Below, in pieces: positions 1-6,545 of a stretch of 7,220 nt of DNA; position 1 is the first letter of the stretch, and each line of letters opens with the position of its first letter. The notes under the pieces are model-generated. The model saw only the letters and a list, made by a program, of their open reading frames with translations, did no database searches and had not been told where the DNA came from. The DNA comes from an uncultured delta proteobacterium (GTDB taxonomy: Bacteria > Myxococcota_A > Polyangia > Polyangiales > Polyangiaceae), in contig CAIOHM010000086.1 in NCBI GenBank assembly GCA_903858055.1, forward strand, positions 1 through 7,220. The letters are read 5' to 3'. Both the position numbers and the translations under genes were made by a program.

Positions 1-1955
1 CCCGCAAGCGCCACCACGGGCTCGAGCGACCGGAGCGCACGGCCGGGATCGCCGGACTCTTGGGTGATCGCCGCCAGGTTCAGGCGCGAGACCGCGACGA
101 GCGACGCGTCCGAGGCGACCTCGGCGCACGCGAGCGCGCGTTCGTGGGTGTCGATGGCGAGCGCGCGCTCACCGCGTCGATGAAGCACGAGCCCGTGGCT
201 CCCGAGAGCGATCGCCCGCGCGCGATCATCGGCCTCGCGCGCGGCGTCGACGGCCGCCTGCGAGGCGGCGAGAGCTTCGTCGAGGGCCCCGCGGAACGAG
301 AACGCGACCGACCGAAGCGAGAGACCTTCGGCACGCACGCTCGCCACCGGGGAGGCGACCGCGGACTCCGTGGCCTCGAGGGCCTCCGCGAGCTTGCCGA
401 GACGAAGCAGCGCGCGCGCGCGAACCACCATGCGTTCGCCGTTCGCGTTGCTCCCTTCTGCCAGCGCGAGCGCTTCCTCGGAGGCTCCACGACCGAGGGC
501 GATGCGCGCGGCGAGGAGACGCCCTTGGCTCGACGTGCGCTCGTCGCAGGCTTCGAGCGTCGCGCGCGCCTCCGCGATGCGACCGCGCGCGAGCAGCATT
601 CCCACGCGATCGAGCGACACGGGCTCGGCGGCCACGGTCATCGCGTCGAGGTCGCCGACCGAGACCACCATGCGCCCGTCGAGGTGCTCGAGCGATGCCC
701 GGAGATCCCCAGGCCGCCCGCACGAACGTTCGACAAGCGCCGCTTTGGCCCGCTCGCCAAGGTCGGGTCGCATGCGCTGCACGAGCTCGAGCCCTTGCTC
801 CGAAGTGAGCGGCGATGGCGCCATCACCGCCCGCTCTCGCCACGCACCCGCGGCGATCACGCGCACGCGGCGACGCGACGCCGCCGAAGCGAGAGACGCG
901 ATCGCGCTCACGGAGATTCGAAAGCCGTCGAGGGCGACGAACCCGCCGTCGGGCACGAGCGCGAGCGCTTCTTCTGCGACGACCTCGTGCGCCCGGCCGC
1001 AGCGAACGCCCTCCACGAGCTCGATCGGGAGGCCTCGCACGCCCGCGCTCCAGGCCCAGCGACGCAGGAGCGTGCTCACGCCGGAGCCTCGCTCGGCACC
1101 GAGCCAAAAGACCTCTCCCGCAGGCCACACGTCGAGGCGAGCTCCCAGGACGGCCGCGTCGGCCTCGACGCCGTAGAGCCGCCAACGGTCACGGCGATCA
1201 CGCGCCGCCGTGAACCGCACGTCGAGAGTCGCGAGCGCACGTCGGAGGCGCTGCACGAACTCGTCGACGCCCGCCGGCCTGCCGGACGGGTGCGGATCGA
1301 GACCTGCGGCGAGCACGGGCGAGAGCACGCGATCGACGTCGACGTCGGCTCGCGCGCCGGCGAGCGCATCGCGGAGCGTCGCTGCGAGGGCAAACACCTC
1401 CGTCCGCCCATCGAGCGCCGCGCCTTCGAAGAGCTCGGGCGCCGCGTAATTCGGCGTGAATCCCCGCGCAGGAGCGGCCTCACCGGACCATGGCACCGCC
1501 AAGCCCAAGTCGACGAGGTGCCCCTCGCCGTCGTCGTCGACGACCACGTTCGCGGGCTTCAGATCGCCGTGGAGGAGGCCGAAGCGATGCAAGACCGCGA
1601 CGACCCCCATCGCGCTGAGCACCGCCGCGGCGACCTCGAGCGGCTCTCGCCCGCGCGACCAGCTGTCGAGGGGTGAACCGGCCACCATGGTGCGCACGAG
1701 GTACGCCTTGCCGTCGCGCGTTCGCCCGAACGCCCGCACTTCGGGCAACCCGAGCCCCTCCGCTTCGGCGAGGAAGGTCGCCTCACGAAGGAGCGCGCGG
1801 TACTCTTCCTCCCCCGCTCCTGCCGCGAGGACCTTGAGCGCGAGCGCTTCGCCCGTGAGCACGTCGCGCACCGCGAAGACCGCGCCTCCACCGCCTGCGC
1901 CGAGGAGCGTCTGCGGCTCGTAGCGAAGGGGCAAGGAGGTGGGGTCGATGCTCAC
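1..1955 (-). CDS. Serine/threonine protein kinase with degenerate P-loop ATPase and TPR-like region (C-terminus outside window)
   Basis: Reading leftwards from GTG at 1955, the frame stays open for 651 residues to the window edge. An in-frame TAG four codons upstream and the lack of another nearby start fix GTG as the start; no clear ribosome binding site is seen. Residues about 12-245 are a Hanks-type kinase: Gly-rich loop GAGGGGAVFAV (19-29), ATP-binding Lys41, a likely helix-C Glu near 58, catalytic HGDLKPAN (129-136, Asp131), DLG in place of DFG (149-151) and APE (172-174). Residues about 260-440 look like a P-loop ATPase, but the Walker A-like GAERGSGVST has Val where Lys is expected. 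From about 448 on there are Ala/Leu-rich helical pairs resembling TPR repeats. This order matches PknK-like kinases, which phosphorylate Ser/Thr on cytoplasmic partners. It follows the barrel-like gene after 49 bases, so the two are probably co-transcribed. The kinase call is firm; the later domain calls are less so. Confidence 0.87.
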   Translation of the reverse strand, partial: MSIDPTSLPLRYEPQTLLGAGGGGAVFAVRDVLTGEALALKVLAAGAGEEEYRALLREATFLAEAEGLGLPEVRAFGRTRDGKAYLVRTMVAGSPLDSWSRGREPLEVAAAVLSAMGVVAVLHRFGLLHGDLKPANVVVDDDGEGHLVDLGLAVPWSGEAAPARGFTPNYAAPELFEGAALDGRTEVFALAATLRDALAGARADVDVDRVLSPVLAAGLDPHPSGRPAGVDEFVQRLRRALATLDVRFTAARDRRDRWRLYGVEADAAVLGARLDVWPAGEVFWLGAERGSGVSTLLRRWAWSAGVRGLPIELVEGVRCGRAHEVVAEEALALVPDGGFVALDGFRISVSAIASLASAASRRRVRVIAAGAWRERAVMAPSPLTSEQGLELVQRMRPDLGERAKAALVERSCGRPGDLRASLEHLDGRMVVSVGDLDAMTVAAEPVSLDRVGMLLARGRIAEARATLEACDERTSSQGRLLAARIALGRGASEEALALAEGSNANGERMVVRARALLRLGKLAEALEATESAVASPVASVRAEGLSLRSVAFSFRGALDEALAASQAAVDAAREADDRARAIALGSHGLVLHRRGERALAIDTHERALACAEVASDASLVAVSRLNLAAITQESGDPGRALRSLEPVVALA

Positions 1956-2004
1956 GTCGCGAGGCTACACGAATTGGCCACGCCGAGCGAAGCGACGGAC
2001 GCGC

Positions 2005-2976
2005 TCAGCGGCGTACGGGCGGGTTGCGCGCGGTCTGCTCGAAGCCGTACGACATGCTCACGCCGAACCAAGGGCCGAGCAGGCTCATGCCGCCGCCGAC
2101 GCGCGCTTGGAACTCGGGCGTGGGGTTCACGCGCAAGCCGAGCTGGGGCATCGAGAGCCACGGGAGCACGTTCGGCTTGTTGCCGCCGTCGATCCAGCTC
2201 GGCTCCTTGTAATTGCCCACGCGCGCGGGGTTGTTGTTCGTATCGTGGAGGCCGGGCGCGCAGCCTTGGTCGTTGATGGGCCGGCTCGACCCGTCCGAGG
2301 TCGACGCGCAGGGCACGAAGGCGCCGCTCGCGTCGCGGTAGACCCAGTTCACCCCCACGTCGCCGAACGTGACCGCGAGGCCGACGCCGATGCCGTATTC
2401 GAGGAACACGTTGTGGTCGAGCGGGGTCGACCAGTTCATGTCGAGGCCGAGCATGAGACCCTTGAGCTCGCTCGTGATTTGGCTCCAGTTGCGCGCGAAC
2501 TCCTCGGGCTTCGACTTGTCGGCGAAGAGGATCGGGTCCGTGCTCATGCCGAGGTAGCTGAGGCTCGGCGTGAGCGAGAAGCCGTCGCGGCGGATGTCGA
2601 GCTCGAGGCCGACGTTGTTGAAGTATTGCGACTGCGCCTGGCGCGCGAAGATGCCCGTGACGAACCCCGGCAGGACGATGCCGCGGTAGCGCGGGCCGAG
2701 CTGGTAGTAGGTCTGCGTCGGGTCTTCGAAGGGCGCGGGCGCGGCCGAGCGCATGGCGGCGCGCGTCGTGGGGGGCGCGGGCGCGGCGACCGAAGCCGGA
2801 GCGGGCGCTTGAGCCACGACCGGGGCGGCCGGCGGTGGCGGCGCGACGACGGGTGCAGCCGTGACGGTGGTCGCCGTGACCTTCGCGCTCGTGGTCGGCG
2901 TGGTAGGCGGCGCCGCCGTGGCATTCGCACCGGCGAGGAAAAGAGCGGACGAAACGATCGCAGGAGCAGCGCGCAT
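2005..2976 (-). CDS. Exported outer-membrane beta-barrel-like protein with Pro/Ala-rich linker (unknown function)
   Basis: This gene encodes 323 residues. ATG at 2976 is preferred over an in-frame ATG at 3198 because an AGAGG ribosome binding site lies four bases upstream and a signal peptide begins there. Residues 1-18 or 1-21 form a short Sec signal (hydrophobic core IVSSALFLAGA, cleavage probably after ANA or ATA). Residues about 21-83 are a low-complexity Ala/Pro/Thr/Val linker, possibly spanning periplasm or peptidoglycan. Residues about 88-312 alternate polar and hydrophobic residues with many Gly and aromatic residues, for example GLELDIRRDGFSLTPSLSYLG and PWFGVSMSYGFEQ, as in porin-like barrel strands. 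Cys223 and Cys239 flank a Ser/Asp/Asn-rich loop and could form a disulfide. It lacks the usual C-terminal Phe/Trp, ending instead in a basic NPPVRR tail. It is not a TolC-type channel: there are no long helical repeats. It lies directly upstream of the kinase gene. I do not recognise a named family. Confidence 0.82.
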   Translation of the reverse strand: MRAAPAIVSSALFLAGANATAAPPTTPTTSAKVTATTVTAAPVVAPPPPAAPVVAQAPAPASVAAPAPPTTRAAMRSAAPAPFEDPTQTYYQLGPRYRGIVLPGFVTGIFARQAQSQYFNNVGLELDIRRDGFSLTPSLSYLGMSTDPILFADKSKPEEFARNWSQITSELKGLMLGLDMNWSTPLDHNVFLEYGIGVGLAVTFGDVGVNWVYRDASGAFVPCASTSDGSSRPINDQGCAPGLHDTNNNPARVGNYKEPSWIDGGNKPNVLPWLSMPQLGLRVNPTPEFQARVGGGMSLLGPWFGVSMSYGFEQTARNPPVRR

Positions 2977-3123
2977 GGGACCTCTGCCGTGGCGGGTAGG
3001 CGAGCGGCCCGCGGCCGTCCATCGCTTTCTGAGGGGGCGCGCGAACGAAGGCGGCCCGCGTTCATCGGAAGCGGAATGCATCGACCCGCATGGAAACGGC
3101 GGAAACCGAGGCCTGCGCGCGAA

Positions 3124-3146
3124 GTCGCATATACCGTATGCTCGAC
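3124..3146. repeat. Near-palindrome, possible operator over the -10 element
   Basis: The arms GCATA (3127-3131) and TATGC (3137-3141) are perfect inverted repeats around a 5-base centre. They extend outward to GTCG on the left and CGAC on the right if two bases are bulged. The element covers the proposed leftward -10 box, where a repressor would block transcription. The 7-base direct repeat CTCGACG (3141-3147 and 3153-3159) overlaps it on the side of the -35 box. Confidence 0.35.
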
Positions 3147-3157
3147 GTATTTCTCGA
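3128..3157 (-). promoter_or_regulatory. Candidate sigma70-like promoter for the barrel-like gene and kinase
   Basis: On the minus strand TCGAGA (3157-3152) and TATATG (3133-3128) are 18 bases apart, each matching four of six sigma70 consensus positions. Transcription would begin near 3121, giving a leader of about 145 bases before ATG 2976. The match is modest and is supported mainly by the local AT-richness. Confidence 0.3.
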
Positions 3158-3227
3158 CGGTGAGCGACGAGCCCACGGCACGCAGCGCCATTTTTCAAAT
3201 CACGCCGAGTTGCGCTAGGTAGGCCTC

Positions 3228-4547
3228 ATGCCCAGCTACGCCTCGCCCGCCGAAGAGCTTCACGCCGAGCTTGCGAAGGTCGAAGGCGGCCGGAAGTGGC
3301 TGAAGCGCCTGGCCTTCGTCCTCGCGCTCGCCGGGGTCACGGCGGGCACGGTCGTGTGGCGCGAGAAGCATCGCCCAGCCACGCCCTCACGTTTCGTCAC
3401 GAGCAGCGTCACCAAGGGCGACGTCGTCGAGAAGGTGCAGGCCACGGGGACCGTGCAACCGCTCCTGCAAGTGAACGTCGGCGCGCAGGTCAACGGCCGC
3501 GTGGTGAGCGTCCACGTCGACTTCAACTCGCCCGTGAAGAAGGGCGATCTCCTCGCCGAGATCGACCCGTCGGTCTACGGGGCACAGGCCTCGCAACAAG
3601 AGGCGAACCTCGCGGCCCAGCGCGCACAGATCGAGAGCGCGAACGGCGCGCACGAGGCCGCGAAGGCCAACTACGATCGCATGCAGCGTCTCGTCGCCCA
3701 AAAGCTCGCGAGCAAGGCCGAGCTCGACGCCGCGAAGGGCCAGTACGACACGACGAAGGCCTCCATCGAGGCGGCACGCGCGGCGCTCAAGGCGATCGAG
3801 GCGCAGCTCAAGCAGTCCCTCACGAACGTGGGGTACACGCGCATCGTCGCGCCGATCGACGGCGTCGTGGTGAACCGCGCGATCGACCCGGGCGCCACGG
3901 TCGCGGCGAGCTTCCAGACCCCGACCCTCTTCGTCGTCGCGCAAGACCTGAAGCGCATGCGCGTCATCGCCGACGTGGACGAGGCGGACGTGGGCAAGCT
4001 CGCCGAGGGCATGGCCGTCGAGGCCGTGGTCGACGCCTTCCCTGGCGAGACCTTCAAGGGCACGCTCTCTCAGCTGCGCTTCAGCGCGAACACGGTGCAG
4101 GGTGTCGTGACCTACCCCGCGATCGTCGAGGTCGAAAACCCGGACGAAAAGCTGCGCCCCGGCATGACCGCGACCATCGCCGTGCGCACGCGGCAAGCGA
4201 ACGGCGTGCGCCGAGTGCCAAACGCGGCGATGCGCTTCAAGCCCTCGCCGGCCGAGGGCAGTGGCGAAAAGAAGGGGCGCGAGGGCGCGGGCTCCGCGAA
4301 GCCCGCGGTCGCGGCGCGCGAGGCGGGACTCCCCAAGGGTGAGGCGCAGGTCTACGTGCTCAAGAAGACCCCGGGGCCGAGCGGCCGCGCGAGCGACGTC
4401 AAGGAGGAGCCGGTGGCGACGCGCATCCACGTGGGCATCACCGACGGCCTCCACACCGAGCTCGTCGACGACGCCGAACTCGCAGGCGACGTCCTCGTCA
4501 TCACCGACGAGACCGACGAGAAGAAGGACAAGAAGAAGCCCTTCTGA
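3228..4547 (+). CDS. MacA/HlyD-type periplasmic adaptor subunit of an ABC efflux system
   Basis: This 439-residue membrane-fusion protein would link an inner-membrane ABC transporter to an outer-membrane channel. A short cytoplasmic N-terminus (1-26) precedes one membrane anchor (about 27-45). The first half of the lipoyl-like domain lies at about 76-113 (VGAQVNGRVVSVHVDFNSPV), and an Ala/Gln/Lys-rich alpha-helical hairpin at about 115-198. The second lipoyl half has the diagnostic VAPIDGVVVNRAIDPGATV (207-225), followed by SFQTPTLFVVAQDL and VDEADVGKL, which are close to MacA. The beta-barrel covers about 244-320 with LRPGMTATIAV, and the membrane-proximal domain about 326-424 with VGITDGLHTELV. 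A Lys/Glu/Gly/Ala-rich insert of about 30 residues (339-370) interrupts that last domain, and the protein ends in a charged Asp/Glu/Lys tail. The ATPase gene follows after 10 bases. A TolC-like partner is not in the window. The substrate cannot be read from sequence. Confidence 0.92.
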   Translation: MPSYASPAEELHAELAKVEGGRKWLKRLAFVLALAGVTAGTVVWREKHRPATPSRFVTSSVTKGDVVEKVQATGTVQPLLQVNVGAQVNGRVVSVHVDFNSPVKKGDLLAEIDPSVYGAQASQQEANLAAQRAQIESANGAHEAAKANYDRMQRLVAQKLASKAELDAAKGQYDTTKASIEAARAALKAIEAQLKQSLTNVGYTRIVAPIDGVVVNRAIDPGATVAASFQTPTLFVVAQDLKRMRVIADVDEADVGKLAEGMAVEAVVDAFPGETFKGTLSQLRFSANTVQGVVTYPAIVEVENPDEKLRPGMTATIAVRTRQANGVRRVPNAAMRFKPSPAEGSGEKKGREGAGSAKPAVAAREAGLPKGEAQVYVLKKTPGPSGRASDVKEEPVATRIHVGITDGLHTELVDDAELAGDVLVITDETDEKKDKKKPF

Positions 4548-4557
4548 GCGCGCCCCC

Positions 4558-5802
4558 ATGAGCGAAACCGTTGCCGCGAGCGCCCAACCTCACGCCGAAG
4601 AGCCACCGCTCGTCCGCGTGACCGACGTCACGAAGATCTACGAGTCCGAGGGCGGCGTCGTCATGGCGCTGCGTGGCGTGAGCCTCACCATCGCCGCCGG
4701 AGAGCTCGTGGCGATCGTCGGCGCGAGCGGCTCGGGCAAGTCGACGCTGATGAACGTCCTCGGCTGCCTCGATCGCCCCACGAGCGGCACCTACGAGCTC
4801 GCGGGGGTCGAGCTTGGCCAGCGCGGCCTCGACGCGCGCGCCGTCGCCCGAAACCGCGTCATCGGCTTCGTCTTCCAAGGGTTTCACCTACTCGCACGCA
4901 CGACGGCCCTCGAGAACGTCGAGCTCCCGCTGCTCTACCGCGGCCTCAGCCGCCGCGAACGACGCGCCGCCGCGATCGCCGCCCTCGAGGCTGTCGGTCT
5001 CGGGCCACGCATGCATCATACACCCAATCAGCTCTCCGGCGGTCAGCAGCAGCGCGTCGCGATCGCGCGCGCGCTCGTCACGAACCCGCCCCTCATCCTC
5101 GCGGACGAGCCAACCGGCAACCTCGACACCCGCACGAGCTACGAGGTCCTCGCGCTGCTTCAGGAGCTTCAGCGCACGCGCGGCATCACGATCGTCCTCG
5201 TGACCCACGAGCAGGAGATCGCAGCCTGCGCCGATCGTGTCATCACCGTGCGCGACGGCCGAATCCTCTCGGACATTCGTCACGCGGCGCGCGACGCCCG
5301 GGCCGCGCTTGCCGCGCTGCCGCCGGTCGACACGGCCGGTGAGCGTGGCGAAGGACCCGAGCACGCACGCAGTCTCCCGGCGCTGCCCACCCTCGCCTCC
5401 CATGCGCTCGCCCTCGCGGCGTTCGCGGGCGGCACGGCGCTCGCGGCGGCCTGGGCGCAGTATACGTTCCAACAGGTCGCCTGGCCCGCGCCGCTCCTCG
5501 GAGGTCTCGCGCTCGAGATGGTTGCACTCCGCAAGCACCTGCCTGCTCGCGAGCTCCCGGGTTCGACGGGCCACTGCCTCGATGTCGCCCTGCGCCAGAC
5601 CTTCGCGAACCTGCTGCTCGTGCTGCCGCTGCTCTGGTGGCGCGGCCTCGAGCTCTTCCCGGGCGTGTGGGGCGATCGCTGGAGGGCGGCCCTCTTCGGA
5701 CCGATGCCGGGCGCGCTCGGGGTCGTGGCCGTGCACGTGCTCCTCTTGCTCGCCGCCAAGCAGGCGTTCTTCGAGCTCGGGCGCAAGGGCTCCGCAGCCT
5801 GA
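4558..5802 (+). CDS. MacB/LolD-like ABC transporter ATPase fused to an unrecognised C-terminal membrane domain
   Basis: This gene encodes 414 residues. Residues about 17-240 are a complete ABC ATPase: Walker A GASGSGKST (55-63), Q-loop VFQGFHLL (Gln107), signature LSGGQQQR (159-166), Walker B with LADEPTGNLD (181-190, Glu184) and H-loop His217. Spacing and motifs match the MacB/LolD/FtsE group, which powers mechanotransmission rather than classic transport. After a linker (about 245-278) come four hydrophobic stretches at about 281-300, 308-326, 346-361 and 383-402, with Arg-rich turns between. MacB also has four membrane helices, but with a periplasmic domain of roughly 200 residues after the first and FtsX-type motifs; neither is visible here. 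The start at 4558 gives a sensible N-terminus, though no ribosome binding site is evident, so translation may be coupled to the adaptor ending 10 bases upstream. The ATPase call is firm; the fused part is unknown. Confidence 0.9.
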   Translation: MSETVAASAQPHAEEPPLVRVTDVTKIYESEGGVVMALRGVSLTIAAGELVAIVGASGSGKSTLMNVLGCLDRPTSGTYELAGVELGQRGLDARAVARNRVIGFVFQGFHLLARTTALENVELPLLYRGLSRRERRAAAIAALEAVGLGPRMHHTPNQLSGGQQQRVAIARALVTNPPLILADEPTGNLDTRTSYEVLALLQELQRTRGITIVLVTHEQEIAACADRVITVRDGRILSDIRHAARDARAALAALPPVDTAGERGEGPEHARSLPALPTLASHALALAAFAGGTALAAAWAQYTFQQVAWPAPLLGGLALEMVALRKHLPARELPGSTGHCLDVALRQTFANLLLVLPLLWWRGLELFPGVWGDRWRAALFGPMPGALGVVAVHVLLLLAAKQAFFELGRKGSAA

Positions 5803-5849
5803 CGGCGCGCGCGAAGAGTCCATCGCCAGCCCTTTCGTCCTCCTGCTAT

Positions 5850-5858
5850 GGGGGGGGG
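5850..5858 (+). promoter_or_regulatory. G9 homopolymer directly before the DUF3293 start codon
   Basis: Nine consecutive G residues end immediately before ATG 5859. The tract may act as a degenerate ribosome binding site by pairing with the anti-Shine-Dalgarno sequence, including G-U pairs, although the spacing is very short. A second ATG at 5848-5850 supplies the first G of the tract and is out of frame with the gene by one base. Confidence 0.4.
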
Positions 5859-6323
5859 ATGGATCAGGCACTCCTCCGAGCCTACCTGTCGACCGTCTAC
5901 GAGCTCCCGAGCCCGAGCGGCCCTGTGCGCGCCTCCCTCGACGGCGACGCAACGACGGACCCCGCGCAGCTCCCGGATCTCCTCCGCAGCGACTTCGCCG
6001 TGGTGACCGCGTTCAACCCACGCTCGATGGCCCTGCCGCGCAAGGTGAACGAGGGGCGCCACATCGTCATGCGCGATCTGCTCATCATCGGCTGCTACCG
6101 CGTCGAGCCCTGCGTCGGCTTCGAGGAAGGCACCGAGTCGAGCTGGCGCGAACCCTCGTGGCTCGTGCACCACATGAACCGCGACGAGGCGATCGCGTTC
6201 GGCCGCGTCTTCCGGCAGAACATGGTCCTCGTGAACCGCAACGCGCGGCCAGAGCTCATCGTCACCGACTACACCTTCGACGATGTAGGGACGACCGTCG
6301 TCGGCAATTGGCGTCTCCGCTGA
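5859..6323 (+). CDS. DUF3293 domain protein
   Basis: This is a 154-residue cytoplasmic protein with no signal peptide or membrane segment. It matches the DUF3293 pattern almost end to end: FAVVTAFNPRSM (46-57, family core 'TAxNP'), Asn64-Glu65 followed by a polar helix that ends in a Gly (DLLIIGCY, 73-80), SSWREPSWLV (94-103, 'W.EPs.lv'), a helix with AIAFGRVFRQNMVLV (111-125, 'A..lGr.FgQNA') and RPELIVTD (130-137). The family's biochemical role is unknown to me. The start at 5859 is chosen because the in-frame extension upstream overlaps the ATPase gene and is Arg-rich shadow sequence. It lies 56 bases after the ATPase gene with no obvious terminator between, so it may be transcribed with the efflux operon, but nothing in the sequence ties it to transport. 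Base composition resembles the neighbours. Confidence 0.85.
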   Translation: MDQALLRAYLSTVYELPSPSGPVRASLDGDATTDPAQLPDLLRSDFAVVTAFNPRSMALPRKVNEGRHIVMRDLLIIGCYRVEPCVGFEEGTESSWREPSWLVHHMNRDEAIAFGRVFRQNMVLVNRNARPELIVTDYTFDDVGTTVVGNWRLR

Positions 6324-6330
6324 TCGCTCC

Positions 6331-6346
6331 GCAGCCCTGCGGCTGC
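6331..6346 (+). terminator. Terminator-like hairpin after the DUF3293 gene, without T-run
   Basis: GCAGCC (6331-6336) and GGCTGC (6341-6346) pair around the loop CTGC, starting seven bases after the stop codon. The position suits a transcript end, but no T-tract follows, so it is at best a weak intrinsic terminator or an RNA-stabilising hairpin. Its left arm can alternatively pair with 6550-6558. Confidence 0.35.
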
Positions 6347-6392
6347 ACGCCCCGAATCGTCGGGCGGCCGTCCTCGCCGTACGTTTGAGGGA

Positions 6393-6545
6393 GGGCCGCG
6401 CGCGGAACCGGACCGAGCGCCCCAACGAGACGCGAGTCCGCCAAGGCGCGAGGCTCGATGTGTAGCTCTCCTACACACGGGCCGAGCACCGAGGGCGGAC
6501 GACGCGGGTCGGCCGGGGCGCGACGGGAGGTTCCGCGCGCGTCCC
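6393..6545. ncRNA. Candidate rod-shaped structured RNA or long imperfect palindrome
   Basis: Five collinear nested stems fold this segment onto itself. The outer arms GGGCCGCGCGCGGAACC (6393-6409) and GGTTCCGCGCGCGTCCC (6529-6545) pair at 16 of 17 positions. Inside lie GCGCCCC/GGGGCGC (6417-6423 with 6515-6521), CGCG plus GTCCGCC (6431-6442) with GGCGGAC plus CGCG (6494-6506), GCTCG/CGAGC (6453-6457 with 6483-6487) and TGTGTAG/CTACACA (6459-6465 with 6471-6477) around a five-base loop. The first two internal loops are nearly symmetric, about seven bases per side. This resembles rod-like regulatory RNAs in outline, but I cannot assign it to 6S RNA or any other known family. The strand is undecided because the pairing is symmetric, and no promoter was identified. 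A decayed palindromic mobile element is the main alternative; no flanking target duplication is seen. Confidence 0.4.

Larger units (their letters stand above)
2977..3227. other. Divergent intergenic region between the barrel-like gene and the efflux operon
   Basis: These 251 bases separate two divergently read genes and should hold both promoters. The segment about 3125-3215 is clearly richer in A and T than its surroundings, including a T5 run at 3191-3195. A leftward promoter candidate and a near-palindrome are listed separately. For the rightward operon, TCAAAT at 3195-3200 resembles a -10 element, but no convincing -35 lies at the right distance. The AGG repeats just before ATG 3228 give only a weak ribosome binding site. 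In-frame codons continue upstream of the barrel-like gene's chosen start to an ATG at 3198, but that part is Arg/Pro-rich without a recognisable signal peptide, so I take it as non-coding leader. Confidence 0.6.

Noticed and set aside
60..1676. A 538-codon open frame on the plus strand
   Set aside because: It lies opposite the kinase gene, has no recognisable motif and is dominated by Arg, Glu and His, as expected of an antisense shadow in GC-rich DNA. The minus strand shows kinase motifs in correct order.
1956..2004. Terminator between the barrel-like gene and the kinase
   Set aside because: No stable stem with a T-run is visible in the 49 bases, which supports co-transcription.
2005..2976. 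The exported protein as the TolC-like channel of the efflux system
   Set aside because: TolC-type proteins are about 430 residues or more with long helical repeats. This one is 323 residues, strand-like with a Pro/Ala linker, and read in the opposite direction.
2977..3198. N-terminal extension of the barrel-like protein to ATG 3198
   Set aside because: The 74 extra residues are Arg/Pro-rich and would bury the signal peptide. ATG 2976 has an AGAGG site and starts directly at the signal.
5280..6425. A 381-codon open frame on the minus strand
   Set aside because: It runs antisense across the ATPase fusion and DUF3293 genes, both of which have family motifs on the plus strand; its product is Arg/Ala/Ser-rich without any domain.
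6415..6545. Integron attC site
   Set aside because: The palindromic shape fits, but the terminal RYYYAAC and GTTRRRY core sites are not both present and no integrase or cassette array is seen.
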